A DNA stretch of 64,000 nucleotides from Aphanomyces cochlioides (Eukaryota; Oomycota; Saprolegniomycetes; Saprolegniales; Verrucalvaceae): contig JAHQRK010000023.1 of assembly GCA_019828595.1 (NCBI GenBank), positions 372,001-436,000 of the forward strand, written 5' to 3'. A program made the position numbers and the translations under genes. The notes under the pieces were generated by a model, which made no database searches, was not told the DNA's origin, and saw only the letters and a program-made list of their open reading frames with translations. Positions 53,550 to 64,000 of this stretch are shown one piece after another; within the stretch, counting starts at the first letter, position 1; the number at the start of each line of letters is the position of its first letter.

Positions 53550-53735
53550 TTGCTTGTTGCGTTCTCTTTTGCGAACTGTAAAGTCGCCCCACAGGTCGTC
53601 AAAGAGCACTTGCAATGTTCACAATCCTGTGCGCTGGTGTATCACATCATGATATCCGAACAGAGATCCAGACGAAAGTTAAAAACATTTCTAACACATA
53701 TTGTGCGTTTGATACAAATTTGTGAGGAACGGTTT
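52262..53735 (-). mobile_element. hAT transposon copy 2, inverted and C-terminally truncated
   Basis: The same family as copy 1, in the opposite orientation, cut at GTGAGAGA in the dimerisation domain and joined head-to-head to copy 1. It keeps the N-terminal half missing from copy 1. Terminal repeats are not recognised, and the upper boundary near 53735 is where a fold-back repeat begins. Confidence 0.8.
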
Positions 53736-55901
53736 GAATCGACCGGGCTTCTCTGATTGGCTAGAATTTAAAATTTAAAATTTGTCAGCCAATAAGAATC
53801 GATCAGCCACCTAACTCACGCAAAACACAATATGATGAAAACGATTTGAGAATGAATTCGCTTTTTGGTCAAAACCACAAATTTGGTTGAAAATGACAAT
53901 ATGTAACACGTTCTTAACATATTTCATGTTAAAAACGTTATTTGTGCGTCGTCTGACGACGCAGTTTGCATTACCATTGTTTGACTTTGCTCATACCCCT
54001 TTCATGGTCCATCCATCATGAGACGAATATGAACAATGTCAAACAGAGGTAAGATTATGCACCTACAACAAAGGTGGAGCTAGGGTGTCCTATGTAATGC
54101 TTAGGTAATTAGTTATTGAGGAATGTTATGGTCGGAAGCGAGATACGGCATGAGTCATTTGGTTGAGGGTATCAAAAACATATCAAATCAAAGATCGTCT
54201 ATTCAAGTATTTCTCTCTATATTGAGCTTGAGCTGTTGCCTGACGCTTCTGACGACTTTGCTTTACATAAGTAAAAAATGCACATGCATGCCGTGCCGCT
54301 CTGGCCGGCTCCTGGTCTTTGGCGCTGGCTCGAAGCACTCGATACATGAAACTAACAATACGATTGGTCAATATAAAGAGATTTTATAGAATAGGTCAAT
54401 GAATCGTAGGAATTTCGGTCCAACAAAAAAAATGTCGGAACTATATTGTCGTTTGGGTCCAAAACTGGAATTTTGAGATGGTTCGAAAATGTATATAATG
54501 ACTGCAACTGTGATATGATTCCTATCACACCGAATGACGCAATATGATTGGAAGTTACTATAATAGATTGACTTGACGAAAACACAACATGAACCCCTTG
54601 AAGATATTCCAGAAGCACATACCAGCAGTACTATCATGCCTAGTCCTCCTTCATGCTAATTGTAATCGAAAGTTTCCTTTTTTGTCTCACGTTGTTCTGT
54701 GCCGTTTCTCACTCCGGCTATACAAGAGTACATGTAATATTGACACATCGAACTCATGCGCTGCAATCTAAGTGAATGAGTCATGTACCTTGTAGAGGTG
54801 TTTATTGTGCGTGGGCTGATTCAATAGATTATTGCCCTACTACCTACTGTTCAACTTGTAGAGGGGGATGCGAGATTTCTTTTAGACTTTGGCGACGTCA
54901 AAAGTTTATAGGGTTATGAGGTAGTGGCGAAGGTGTGGAGATCACATCCGTCATCATTATTTATGACTCCTACAGTTTTGTTTATGCCTTAATTGACTAT
55001 TCGTATAGTTTTCAAGATATCCACAATGCTTTGTGTTTTGTCTCGACATTTACATATGCCAACAGTACAATCAGGCGAGTGAGCGCATAAAACGTCAACA
55101 AGTGTCGTGTTCTGCTGCAGCTAGCCTAGCTTATATCCGTGCTAGACGTTAAATTTATTCAGAGCATCTTTGTTTCTCGGTTAGACTTCATGCTGGCGAC
55201 TAAATGAAGCTTCATATCTGCCAATATTTGTTTGTTGAGAAACCGTGATAGAATCTCTATCACAGTTGCTCAGAATTTTGCACATTTCAGATCTGTATAC
55301 TGAAATCAAGTCAAAAACTTGTTTTGAAAATGTTTTTCAGGCAACTGTGATAGATTTCCAATCACACTCTAATACAAAAAGATCATGTTTTTATCATAGA
55401 TGCAGCAGATGTTTCAATTAATTGACGCATACACTATTTAAGGTTTATGCAAGCATTCTCTTATATTGCCCTCGATCATGAACCTTAAATAGTGTAATTT
55501 TAAATGTTTTAAAGGTTTGAAACACATGTTCGAAACATTCAATTTCATTTCATTTGAAGTTTGTATTGCGTCAAAATGGCTGGGTCGATATTTTCTTTGC
55601 AAGATTCCAGTTTTTTATAGAGACACATTATGGAGTTCCGAAAAATATATCTGCAAAATATATTTCAGTCAAAACGAACCTTTCACTTTAATCAAGTTGT
55701 TGATAATGTGTGAGGTATTGTCATTTTCAACCAAATTTGTGGTTTTGACCAAAAAGCGAATTCATTTTCAAATCGATTTCATCACACTGAAGTGGTGTGT
55801 GTCAGTGTGTGTTTTGCGTGAGTTAGGTGGCTGATCGATTCTGATTGTCTAACTTATTTTAAATGTTTAATTCTAGCCAATAAGAGAAGCCCGCTCGATT
55901 C
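53736..55901. repeat. Fold-back element with inverted arms of about 180-190 bp
   Basis: The left arm (53736 to about 53912) starts GAATCGACCGGGCTTCTCTG; the right arm (about 55711 to 55901) is its complement, starting GAATCGAGCGGGCTTCTCTT. The arms share GGCTAGAATT, GAATCGATCAGCCACCTAAC and TTTGGTCAAAACCACAAATT in mirrored order with small indels. The 1.8 kb interior is AT-rich with several short hairpins (e.g. around 55428-55500 and 54504-54532) and no credible gene. It could be a non-autonomous transposon or the ends of a decayed one. Confidence 0.8.
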
Positions 55902-56099
55902 GGCATCATTTCGGTTGCCAGACGGGAGGATGCGGGAAGCGTGCATACTGTTGCAAAATTGGCTTGGTTGATGCGTAGTTCATACTTTGCCCTGCATCAC
56001 TCTACAATACTTCAAATTTGGCCATTTCAATTCAGCTAAAAACAATGATGTAACATATTTGCATACGACTCGAAGCTGTAGCACGACTTCTATCGACAA
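55902..56099. other. Intergenic, nothing recognised
   Basis: No frame or repeat of note apart from a short Gly-codon-like GCGGGA stretch at 55920-55940. It separates the fold-back element from the decayed gene copy that begins near 56100. Confidence 0.4.
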
Positions 56100-56470
56100 T
56101 GAACTCGATCGTGACTATCTCTTCTAATTTGGTGCTGTTTCCACCGGCATGAAACTTACTTCTAATTTCTACAGCCTGCGATTCATCAAATACTTGTATC
56201 GATGGCGACTCGCGTTCGACAGTTCACGATAACTTTCAACGACTTCATCACAAGATCAACGGCAATTCTTCTTGCCCGGTGAGTTGTCTACGAGGATTTT
56301 GTGCCTTGTGTAGTATTGTGCAAGAGGAAAGAGGCTCGGGAACCATTCTCGGTCAATAGTAGTGTGTAGGGGTCTACTGCCTTACACTTAATGCATCCCT
56401 CAAGTCGCACTAGGCGCCAACAACATACGGATTCCGACGAGGGCTTCGTCAAAAACAAACTGTGTATGAA
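56100..56470 (-). pseudogene. Decayed tandem duplicate of the gene at 56578-57399
   Basis: The plus-strand order of blocks matches 56620-56960: GAACTCGATC, then TGTATCGATG (TGTGTCGATG in the gene), CGACTTCAT, GAGGATTTTGTG, GAGGCT-GG-ACCATTC, GGTCAATA and the ATTCCGAC region. Indels and substitutions destroy the frame. It is a clear but old duplicate of the last exon. Confidence 0.7.
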
Positions 56471-56577
56471 AACGTGTTAGCATAAATAATACTTCATCTA
56501 TTTAACTATAGTAAATCACATTATCTTTAGCATCCATCATAAATGCAAAAACATTGAATTACCGACTTAAACTAGTC

Positions 56578-57399
56578 TCAAATACGACTCACAGTTGCCG
56601 CAATGCCACAACTGCCTTGGACTTTGAACTCGATCATGATGTTCTCTTCGTTGTTGGTGGAGTTTTCACCCACTTGAAATTGAAATTTTTGAGGCACCAC
56701 AGGTTGTGGTAAGTCAATTACTTGTGTCGATGTCGGCGCTCGTTCAAATTTCTCAGTGAACGACTTCATTGCAAGAGCAAATGCGTTGACTTTTGCCCAG
56801 TGCTTTGTCTCGGAGGATTTTGTGTCTATCTTTATAGTCTTTGCAATAGACAAGAGGCTTGGAGACCATTCACAGGTCAATACTAGCGTGCAGGGATCTT
56901 CTGCCTTCACTTCCAGCATCCCTGATTTCACTCCAGACATCAGCGACAGTCCAATTCCAACATAGGATTCGTCTGTCGTGTGATCATAATATGGAGCAAC
57001 AATATAACCTGGATTTCGAAGCGAAATGTTGTCGAATTTTTCCCACTCCTGGGGACGTGGAAAGGACGATGCTTTACGTTTCCCAAGATGGGGGATTTAC
57101 TGCTCAGTATCATCTCTTTCAACGACCGACCGTGCTCCCTTTGCTCTTTTAGTTGCTACTCGTAGATCTAGGAATGATTATCGCGACTCCTTCATTGAAA
57201 CAAGTTGAATATGCTTACTGTTAGCCATCTTTGTGTTTCTCAAGTGTAGAGCGAAAACTGTGTTATTGAAGTCTTTAAATACTTCGGGTGCAAGGGCGCG
57301 TGCTTCTGATGGCTCGGTCGATCCGTCGATGTGACCTTCCTCAACGAGTCTTTGCAGTTCTTTCTGTGCGGGGCAGTCGGCAGTCCAGCGGTTGGACAT
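56578..57399 (-). CDS. Hypothetical protein, several exons
   Basis: I do not recognise the family. ATG 57399 opens MSNRWTADCPAQKELQRLVE and continues to VFALHLRNTK before a probable donor at 57218. The last exon reads IVAPYYDHTTDESYVGIGLS, MSGVKSGMLEVKAEDPCTLV, then KHWAKVNAFALAMKSFTEKF, and ends SCGIAATVSRI at 56578. Middle exons between 57020 and 57170 are plausible (e.g. LKEMILSSKSPILGN spliced to EWEKFDNISLRNPG) but phases do not all agree, so the model may contain a frameshift. It has no membrane span or signal peptide. The last exon has a decayed copy just downstream (56100-56470). Confidence 0.5.
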
Positions 57400-58041
57400 T
57401 CGTAAAGTGATCGATATCTGGCATTTTGCTGCTAAAAATCCGGATAAATGTCATTTATTAAAATATTTTCGTTATTTTGAAATAATCTACTTGATTTTTT
57501 TATATTATTGTGGTAAAATGTTTCGAATAACTTCAGCCATGAGTAGAGGCCAACTTTGAAGACGAATTTCTTCATACCCACTGGCGGTATTGCTTGCAAA
57601 TGTTATGGTCATGTAGTCAGAAGTGATACAGATCAAAATCAGTCGAAATTTTGTGAATATCTTTTCCTGATGAAAAGATATGTCGTCATAAACTTTCGAA
57701 AATTCAGAAAACTCGAAACTTTGACTCCTCAGTCTAAATTCCATCGGTGCTTTGAAGACTTGCTTTTTATGCTATAACATAGAAAATGATTCCAATTAGT
57801 CAGCCACATGATGGGAACTTCGAAAGTTATGCGCAGCCTGAGATAGAGCGTATCAAAGTCATGGCCTTTCTGCAGTTGTTGAAATATTGCAAAAAATATT
57901 GCAATAAATTATTGCAAACATAGAAACGTATTTGTTAATTCCTTGATATAATTTAATAAAAATACATGATTTTTCAATTTATCGTTATTAATTGAATTTA
58001 TTCAGCATTAAATTAATTTTTCACAACACCGCGCCAAAGCT
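57400..58041. other. AT-rich intergenic DNA, no gene seen
   Basis: Short frames on both strands (57505-57777) lack family features. The stretch 57880-58025 is very AT-rich with TTGCAATAAATTATTGCAA-type palindromic sequence. It lies upstream of the DDE-transposase pseudogene that begins at 58042. Confidence 0.5.
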
Positions 58042-58476
58042 ATGTGTGTGATCGAGGAGCTCGAGCTGAACATTCGACGTGCTCAGGAAGCATCCTCCGC
58101 CGTCAAAACGGTTCCCGACAGAAATCCTTCAGTGAAAGGCGTTTTCGATCTCTTTTTGGCGTTTCTCCCGACGTCGTCTCATTGCTTTGGGCAGAAACAG
58201 GGTTGGCAAAATACAAAAAATCTTCCAATTTTTTTATCATTTTTCTTTTTTAAAAAGTACAAAAAAAACTTGTATTTAATTGTATGAAAATGTACTTAAT
58301 TTATTCTAAGCATGCTATTAATCTGGCCAGAAGTTATCGTGCATCATTTTTTTATTTTTAGTCACGCCTTCATACAAACACAGAATGAAAGATTAAGCTT
58401 TTGAATTTAATGAATGAAATATTCTCCTGACATACACCTTTCTGTGACTTCACACCATTTCAAAATCGGCCAAGAA

Positions 58477-58800
58477 ATGGCTGAGATACAAAAGGTGAAA
58501 CATCGGCTTCCCCAGGCCAAGAAGATGATGGTTGTGCGCGTTCACGCGTATTTCCTTAGCGAAGCGGCAAAACCGTCGCGTGAAAAGAAAAAGAAAGTGC
58601 GGACTCTTGTAGCTGAAGTCTGTGGCATTGCAGAGAGCACGGCATCTCTTATTATTGCGCAGTATAGCAGAATTGGCGCGATGTTGGCTGAGGAGACTGA
58701 TGATATGCTCGACATGCATGATCCCGATGACACGAATGCGGACGAGTCCGAATCGGACACGAAGGGGTGTTTGTTTGGATATAATAATATCATGATTCGT
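58477..58800 (+). CDS. Unassigned frame inside the non-autonomous hAT
   Basis: ATG 58477 opens MAEIQKVKHRLPQAKKMMVV, followed by a basic region and LVAEVCGIAESTASLIIAQY, which looks like a helix-turn-helix, and an acidic tail (MLDMHDPDDTNADESESD). Short DNA-binding segments of this kind begin IS630-type transposases, so it may be a captured fragment. No DDE domain follows. Confidence 0.4.
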
Positions 58801-59122
58801 GTATTGATTATTCAAGTCGTTTTTATACGAAAAATTAATTCTGCAATAAAAATAAAATAAAACAATGCGCACGAAATAAAAATGATTTCACACGAGAAAT
58901 CCCGGTATTTGATTAAACCCTAATCCAGATAGCGCGATTCCAAAACCATGCGGCCGTTTCATGGAGGTCTATCTGCATGAATATGCCTTTACAAGTCTTT
59001 CGACAAACTTAACTCTTACCAGAAATTGTTTCTTCTAGATGATGAAGTCGTCACATGGACTTTTATCACCAAGTTCGACGTTTGAAAAGGCGTCATTTGG
59101 TGCACGATAAATATTGTCCACA

Positions 59123-59398
59123 TTAATAGGCCATCGTGTCATCGTTGTCTGAGTCTTCAGCATCGCTGAGCTCAAAGGAAAATTCCTTGAAGGCATTGTA
59201 GTTGGATTTGATGTAAACAAGCTTCTCAACTTTGTCGTGGCTGAGGCGGTTGCGCAATTTCGAGTGAATAAAACCTTGCAGGGAAAATCCCCGTTCAGAC
59301 ACACCAAAAATGAAGATTCTCAAGAAAAAACATGATAGGAGACTACACCAGTATGCCATTGTGAAGCGCATGCTCAAGGCGGAGCATTTTGGAATCAA
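59123..59398 (-). pseudogene. hAT transposase C-terminal fragment
   Basis: The fragment reads SERGFSLQGFIHSKLRNRLS then HDKVEKLVYIKSN, the hAT C-terminal dimerisation domain, followed by an acidic tail. Similarity to the other hAT of this window (TWSIHGFIHTKLRNRLHPAK) is at family level. The catalytic core is absent, so the element depends on transposase supplied elsewhere. Confidence 0.8.
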
Positions 59399-60342
59399 AC
59401 TTGAGGCCTACACCGAGGAAATCGTGTCAGATGGAGCTAAGGAATAAAATCTAATAAAATACATGTTGACATTGGTTGTATTTTTAAAAAAAATATAAAC
59501 GAAAAAATACATTTAAAAATACTTTTGCCAACCCTGGGCAGAAAGCGAAGATCGCCCGGACAACACTGTTCCCGCCCATCTTCTCTGGGTGTTGATGTTC
59601 TTAAAAGTATACGCTCCAGAATCTGTTCACGTCTCCCTTGCGGGAGTAGACGAAAAAACTTTTCGGAAATGGTGTTGGCTATGGGTTGAGCACTTATCGT
59701 CTTTTCAAACGGTACTCCACATGTATTTTCTCCATTTAACAAGCCAATTCCCCATAGATACTATGAGAAAATAGATTTAAGAACGCCGAGTCAGGTGCAA
59801 CAATGTTCGTCTCCTTGGATGGCACAGACTTTAGAGTCCAGGAGCCTAGTCCATTCAATCCAATGTGGTACTCCCACAAATTTCGTGGAGCGGGATTACG
59901 ATAAGAGGTGGGTCTATGTATTCAAACTGGATCCATCGTCTGGATCAATGGTGGTGTCCCATGTGGTTCTTGGAGCGATATCACACTTGCACAAGTGCAT
60001 ATGTGCACGCTGTGATGCCTGGTGAAATGACCTTGGCAGATCTTGGCTATCGCGATGAAAGGTATTTTGTGAATCCCCCCTTTCACAGCCCAGAACAAGA
60101 AAACGACAAAAAACAATTATGTCCCGCCACGAGACAGTTAATGCACGTCTCAAACAATTTGGTGTACTTGGTCAAATATTTCGCCACAAATTGGACCTCC
60201 ATGCCGTTTGTGTTCATGCAGTCACAAACCTCGTTCAAATATCGATTGAAAATGGCTTGCCATTGTTTTCTGTAGTCGATTAGTATAATCGTAATTTAAG
60301 TAGTTAGTTCCGTTGCTTTGGATGAAATTGGACTGTTGTTCA

Positions 60343-60558
60343 TGTTGGAACGCGAGTTCCTTCAGGCGCAAAGATGAGTTGGTGGCTGTGAGGCCACGAG
60401 TGCTTTTTGAAGAGTATATTGATGGTTAGCTCAGAGCCTACCTACATGAATGGTTCCTGTGCACGACTTCTCTAAATCTATAGCTGTTCTCTCTAATCTA
60501 ATATGCAAAGCTCACATGTTTCCTATGACCCTCCGAGAAGGACCAACACCTCTCAACA
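60343..60558 (-). repeat. Copia 3' LTR (216 bp)
   Basis: Read on minus it starts TGTTGAGAGGTGTTGG immediately after the purine tract ACAGGGGAG and ends GAACTCGCGTTCCAACA, giving the TGTTG...CAACA ends typical of copia. The pol stop codon TGA lies within its first bases. The 5 bp next to it (GTTCA, 60338-60342) should be repeated beyond the 5' LTR. Confidence 0.85.
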
Positions 60559-63500
60559 CTCCCCTGTGTTGGTTCTGGAGATGGATCGCAAACTTGGCGC
60601 CGCTTGGGACTTGAGTTGGTATAAGTCGTCTTCTGATTGGCTGATTTCGTTTAGCTGCCTCATCTCATTTTTGTTTTCCGGATGCATTGCCACAGTTTTG
60701 AATTTGTCGATGGCAGCTCGAGTTGAGACTTTGGTCAGCACGTCAGCGAGTTGATCCGCGGTGCCGACATGGCGCAGGTCGAGTACGTTTGCTTGGATGA
60801 GCTGGTGGATGAAATGGTGCCGCACATCGATGTGCTTGCTGCGCGAAGCAACGCCAACGTTTTCCGCCGTGGAAATTGCCGCCTTGTTGTCGCACCAGGT
60901 TAGAGTTGCTTGTTCTTGTTTCATGTTCATGTCTTCGAGTAGGCCGCGAAGCCACACCAGTTCCTTCGCCAGCTCAGCCAGCGCCACGTATTCGGCCTCG
61001 CATGTCGACATTGCAACGACTCGCTGGCGCGCTGACTTCCAAGACACGATGCCGCCACCGACAAAGCAAACGAAGCCCGTTGTCGACCGCCGATCAGGTC
61101 TTGTCGCCCAGCTTGAGTCGCAGTACCCGACGAGGTTGGCGTCAAGCGAGGAGAAGATTAGTCCGGCGCTGATGGTTTGCTTGACGTATCGAAGGACTCG
61201 CTTGGCGCCGATGGCGTGGGGTGCGCGCGGATCATGAAGGTAGCGCGACAAGCGCTGAACGGCGTGCGATATGTCAGGCCGTGTGCATGTCATGAGGTAC
61301 ATCAGCGACCCAACCATCGAGCGGTAAGTTTCTTGATCGGTCGGTGGCTGACAGTTGTCATGCCATAGGTCTTCACGGTCGTCAACCTCTGGGGTGGTGT
61401 ACCCATGGCATTCACTCATGCCGAAGCGGGCAAGTATCTTGCGGGCGTATGCCTCTTGCGTCAAGGTAATCTTGCCTTTGGTCTTGTCATAACTGATCTT
61501 AATGCCTAGGATGTATGACATCTCCCCTTGGCGCTTGAGCTTCATTTTTCTTTCGAGCTCGTCGAGGATCGAGTTGGCCTTTGCTGTCGTCCGAGCGAAC
61601 ACCAAGAAGTCGTCAACGTAAGTCGCAACCATTTCCAATTCTTCACCATGTTGTCTTAGATAAAGACACGGATCGTAGTCGCTTGGACGAAAGCCAAGGC
61701 CAACCAAGATCTTACGGCAGTGTTCAAACCAAGCGAGAGCCGCTTGCTTTAAGCCGTACAGCGCATTGATCAGCAGCATCTTGCGGTTAGTGCCATCGCT
61801 GTGTCCAGGCGGCTGGTCGACATTGATGAGCACGTCTTTGTCGATGGATGCCTGGACAAAGGCCGTGTCTGCATCAGCTTGGAGAACCGCTAGCTTCTTG
61901 GCCGCTGTCAGCGCCATGCAAGTGCGAAGGGTTGTCATCTTGACGACGGGGGAGAATGTATCGAGGTAATCCACTCCTTGAATTTGACTGAACCCTTTGC
62001 AAACTAGCCGCGCTTTGTATCGGACGACCTCGCCAGCCGCATTCGTCTTCTTTGCGTACGTCCACCGGCTGCCAATTGACTTGCGTCCCGGTGGTGGTCA
62101 ACCAGCTTCCATGTGCCGGCTTCGCGCAGTTGCTTGAGTTCGGTTTGCTCAGCCTTCGCCCACTCGTCGTAGTCCTTCATGGTCATTGCTTCGCTATGGC
62201 TCTGTGGGACGTCGACTGGTGGCGTCATGGTTGAGCAAGCGAACTCGACGCCGTCGATTGTCATTGAAGTTGTCACGTGGGAGTCGTCCACTACCCAGTT
62301 GGCGTCGGCGTTGGCATCGAGCGACTCGCTGCCAGCTCCAGGTGACTCTTGCGTGGGGTTGTCGGTGCGTCGTCCATTGCCCGCATCGACGTCTCGATTG
62401 GGTGGACGCAACTTGTCTCGTGGGCGGAGGACCATCCCAGTTGGCATTACGCTTCGTTCATCATTGGTACGTGACCCAATATCACTTCTCTTGAAGCGAT
62501 CGAGTAGGCGAAGCGTAGGTTTTGTCTGCTCGTCGACAACCGAGCTCCTCGTGAAGAGCCGCTTCGCCGTGGGTGGTGCCGATCGAATGGGTTCAATGGC
62601 TTTGGTTGTTCCTTGGTGGTGTGGTGGCTTGTCAGTGTGTTTGTCGTTGGTCGGTGCAAGTCGGCTGGTCGATTGGGTGCGTGTCTCCTCTTCATCATCG
62701 TCACTATCGTCGGTTGTGACTAGGTAGTCGTCCAACTTCGCGCGCTCGCCAAGGAATTCTTCTTCACAGAAGGTAACATGCACGCCGGTGACCATCTTAT
62801 TTGACTCTAAGTCGTAGAGCTTCCAAGCTCGTTGGTGCTCGGCATAGCCCATGAAGACACACTTGGATGCCTTTGGTGCCAGCTTGTCGCGACGTGTCGG
62901 ATCCTTGACCATGTTGTAGGCTACGCAACCGAAGACACGAAGTTTGTCCAGCTTGGCGCGGTGACCAGTGAGTGCGTGGATTGGTGTGGTGGTGGCAGCG
63001 GGGCCGTGAAGAACGCGATTTTGGATGAAGGCGGCAGTGTTGACGGCCTCAACCCACCATCGCCTAGCCAATCCAGCATGGGCAAGCATGGCCATGGCCA
63101 TTTCCATCAGTGAACGGTGAGCGCGTTCTGCGATCCCATTTTGCCACTGATTATCTGGTGTAGAAGACTCGTGGTGGATGCCATGTTTCTTGAGAGTCTC
63201 AACGAACTCGACAGACGAATACTCCGAGCCGCCGTCCGATCGAAACACTTTGACTTTGTTGCCGGTTTGTGTTTGCGACCAAGCCATGATCGCTTTCCAG
63301 TTTTCAAGCTGTGTGGTAGCGTCAGTTGAGTGTACAAATCTGACGATCTTGTAGCGCGTGGCCGCATCGATGTACACGGTATAGTACTTGCAACCACCGA
63401 CTGACGCCGTTCTCATAGGGACTTTTGTGTCGGATACCCAACACTCCCCTGGCCGGAACGTCCGCGTGTGCGTCTTGGGGTTGGGCACCTTAGCCATCTT

Positions 63501-64000
63501 GGACTGAATGCAGCACTCGCATTTGGCTGTTGGCATTGCAAGGTCGCTTGGAGTACCCAACCCCAAGGCACCGCACCGATTGATGGCAGCGATGGGTAAG
63601 TGGCCAGCTCTTTGGTGCCACAACACTGACTTTCCATAGGACTGGTGGCGGCCTTGATGGCAGCGTTGGCATGGTCGTCGTTTTGCGCCAGCTCAAGAGT
63701 GAAGACTTTGTCTGTTTGGTTCAAAGTCGCCCTTGCCAACGGCACGCCGTCGTGGTCGATTGTGCATTCTCCCTCGCCGAAGGTGAGTCGACATTTTGGA
63801 TTTTTGCGCATCACAGTTGCAACTGATAGCAGTGTATGCGGCATGTCATCGACCAGCAGTACGTCTTTCAATAACAAGACGGTACCAAGACTTGTTCGTA
63901 GGCGCATCGTGCCCATCTTTCTTGCGCGTGTCTTGGCGCCGGTTGCGACGACGACCATTCGGTTGCAGTCGATCAAGTCTGTCAAGAGCGACGCGTCGCC
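60553..64000 (-). pseudogene. Copia pol polyprotein, two frameshifts, partial
   Basis: The right part (63413-64000) ends the protease region (LLKDVLLVDDMPHTLLSVAT). A frameshift near 63630 leads to GAG-pre-integrase (LWHQRAGHLPIAAINRCGAL, CECCIQSK) and integrase (YIDAATRYKIVRF; FRSDGGSEYSSVEF; ESSTPDNQWQNGIAERAHRS). A second frameshift near 62090 precedes RYKARLVCKGFSQIQGVDYL. Reverse transcriptase follows with FGLK-like YGLKQAALAWFEHC and catalytic ATYVDDFLVFA, then RNase H (STCEAEYVALAELAKELVWL, DNKAAISTAENVG). Two single-base shifts in otherwise clean sequence mean recent inactivation or sequencing error. Confidence 0.9.

Larger units (their letters stand above)
58198..59536. mobile_element. 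Non-autonomous hAT transposon with an 8-bp target duplication
   Basis: The ends CAGGGTTGGCAAAA and TTTTGCCAACCCTG are perfect inverted repeats over 14 bases. The 8-bp direct repeat GGCAGAAA flanks the element at 58190-58197 and 59537-59544, as expected for hAT. The 1339-bp element keeps only the C-terminal dimerisation part of a transposase (minus, 59123-59398) plus an unrelated-looking plus-strand frame (58477-58800). Confidence 0.95.
58042..60283 (+). pseudogene. DDE transposase pseudogene, split by a non-autonomous hAT
   Basis: The host part is 58042-58197 plus 59545-60283. ATG 58044 or 58042 lies in frames that lead to RRFRSLFGVSPDVVSLLWAE. After the insertion the frame continues directly (SEDRPDNTVPAHLLWVLMFL, TFRKWCWLWVEHLSSF). 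The nuclease core shows FVSLDGTDFRVQEPSPFNPM (D), a TAA replacing the Tyr codon after RGAGLR, VGLCIQTGSIVWINGGVPCG (matching the second catalytic region), LADLGYRDERYFV and RHETVNARLKQFGVLGQIF (E region), ending SIENGLPLFSVVD. Frames change at least three times after 59920. It is related to IS5/Harbinger-type DDE endonucleases common in protist genomes. Confidence 0.82.
60343..64000 (-). mobile_element. Ty1/copia retrotransposon, 5' end beyond the window
   Basis: In the minus direction: protease region (right edge), GAG-pre-integrase, integrase, reverse transcriptase, RNase H, polypurine tract and 3' LTR. The order integrase before reverse transcriptase is diagnostic of copia. gag and the 5' LTR lie outside the window. 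It is better preserved than the copia remnant at 41478-43061. Confidence 0.93.

Noticed and set aside
1..64000. tRNA, rRNA or other structured RNA genes
   Set aside because: I found no cloverleaf with a GGTTCGANTCC-like arm or rRNA core sequence on either strand by eye; a covariance-model scan would be needed to exclude small RNAs.

Overview
The window looks like nuclear DNA of an oomycete, most likely a saprolegnialean (Aphanomyces/Saprolegnia type). I infer this from the gene style (many exons with very short introns of about 30-50 bases), a membrane-anchored GH17 glucanase, a eukaryotic SAC3/GANP mRNA-export protein, and a mobile-element complement typical of these genomes. No database was searched, so the species is not fixed.

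Positions 1-24700 are a gene-rich host block. A glutamate synthase large-subunit gene leaves the left edge on the minus strand and is divergent from a separate small-subunit gene on the plus strand. Next come a GH17 glucanase, a small unrecognised gene, an ankyrin-SAM gene with rearranged fragments of its own 3' end beside it, two different leucine-rich-repeat genes, a ubiquitin-like domain fused to ribosomal protein eL41, and a long FG-repeat SAC3/GANP gene.

From about 24825 the window turns into mobile elements. A PIF/Harbinger element with terminal repeats and a TTA target duplication sits about 125 bases upstream of the SAC3/GANP start codon. A LINE cluster follows (27093-38764), in which two copies form a 3.13 kb inverted repeat and share the same inactivating lesions. 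It abuts a satellite of 15 copies of a 179 bp unit.

Positions 41478-52261 hold a nested transposon stack that can be read layer by layer from target-site duplications. A copia remnant is fused to a hAT element; the hAT is split by a Tc1/mariner; the mariner is split by a 6.65 kb IS630-like element that carries extra genes; and one of those genes (MULE-like, FLYWCH plus SWIM) is split by a second Harbinger. A second hAT copy lies inverted beside it. A 2.2 kb fold-back element, a small unrecognised gene with a decayed duplicate, a DDE-transposase pseudogene split by a non-autonomous hAT with an exact 8 bp duplication, and a Ty1/copia retrotransposon running off the right edge complete the window.

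Most likely candidates for something new are the ubiquitin-like-eL41 fusion and the 6.65 kb IS630-like element with its zinc-finger and MULE-like passengers.
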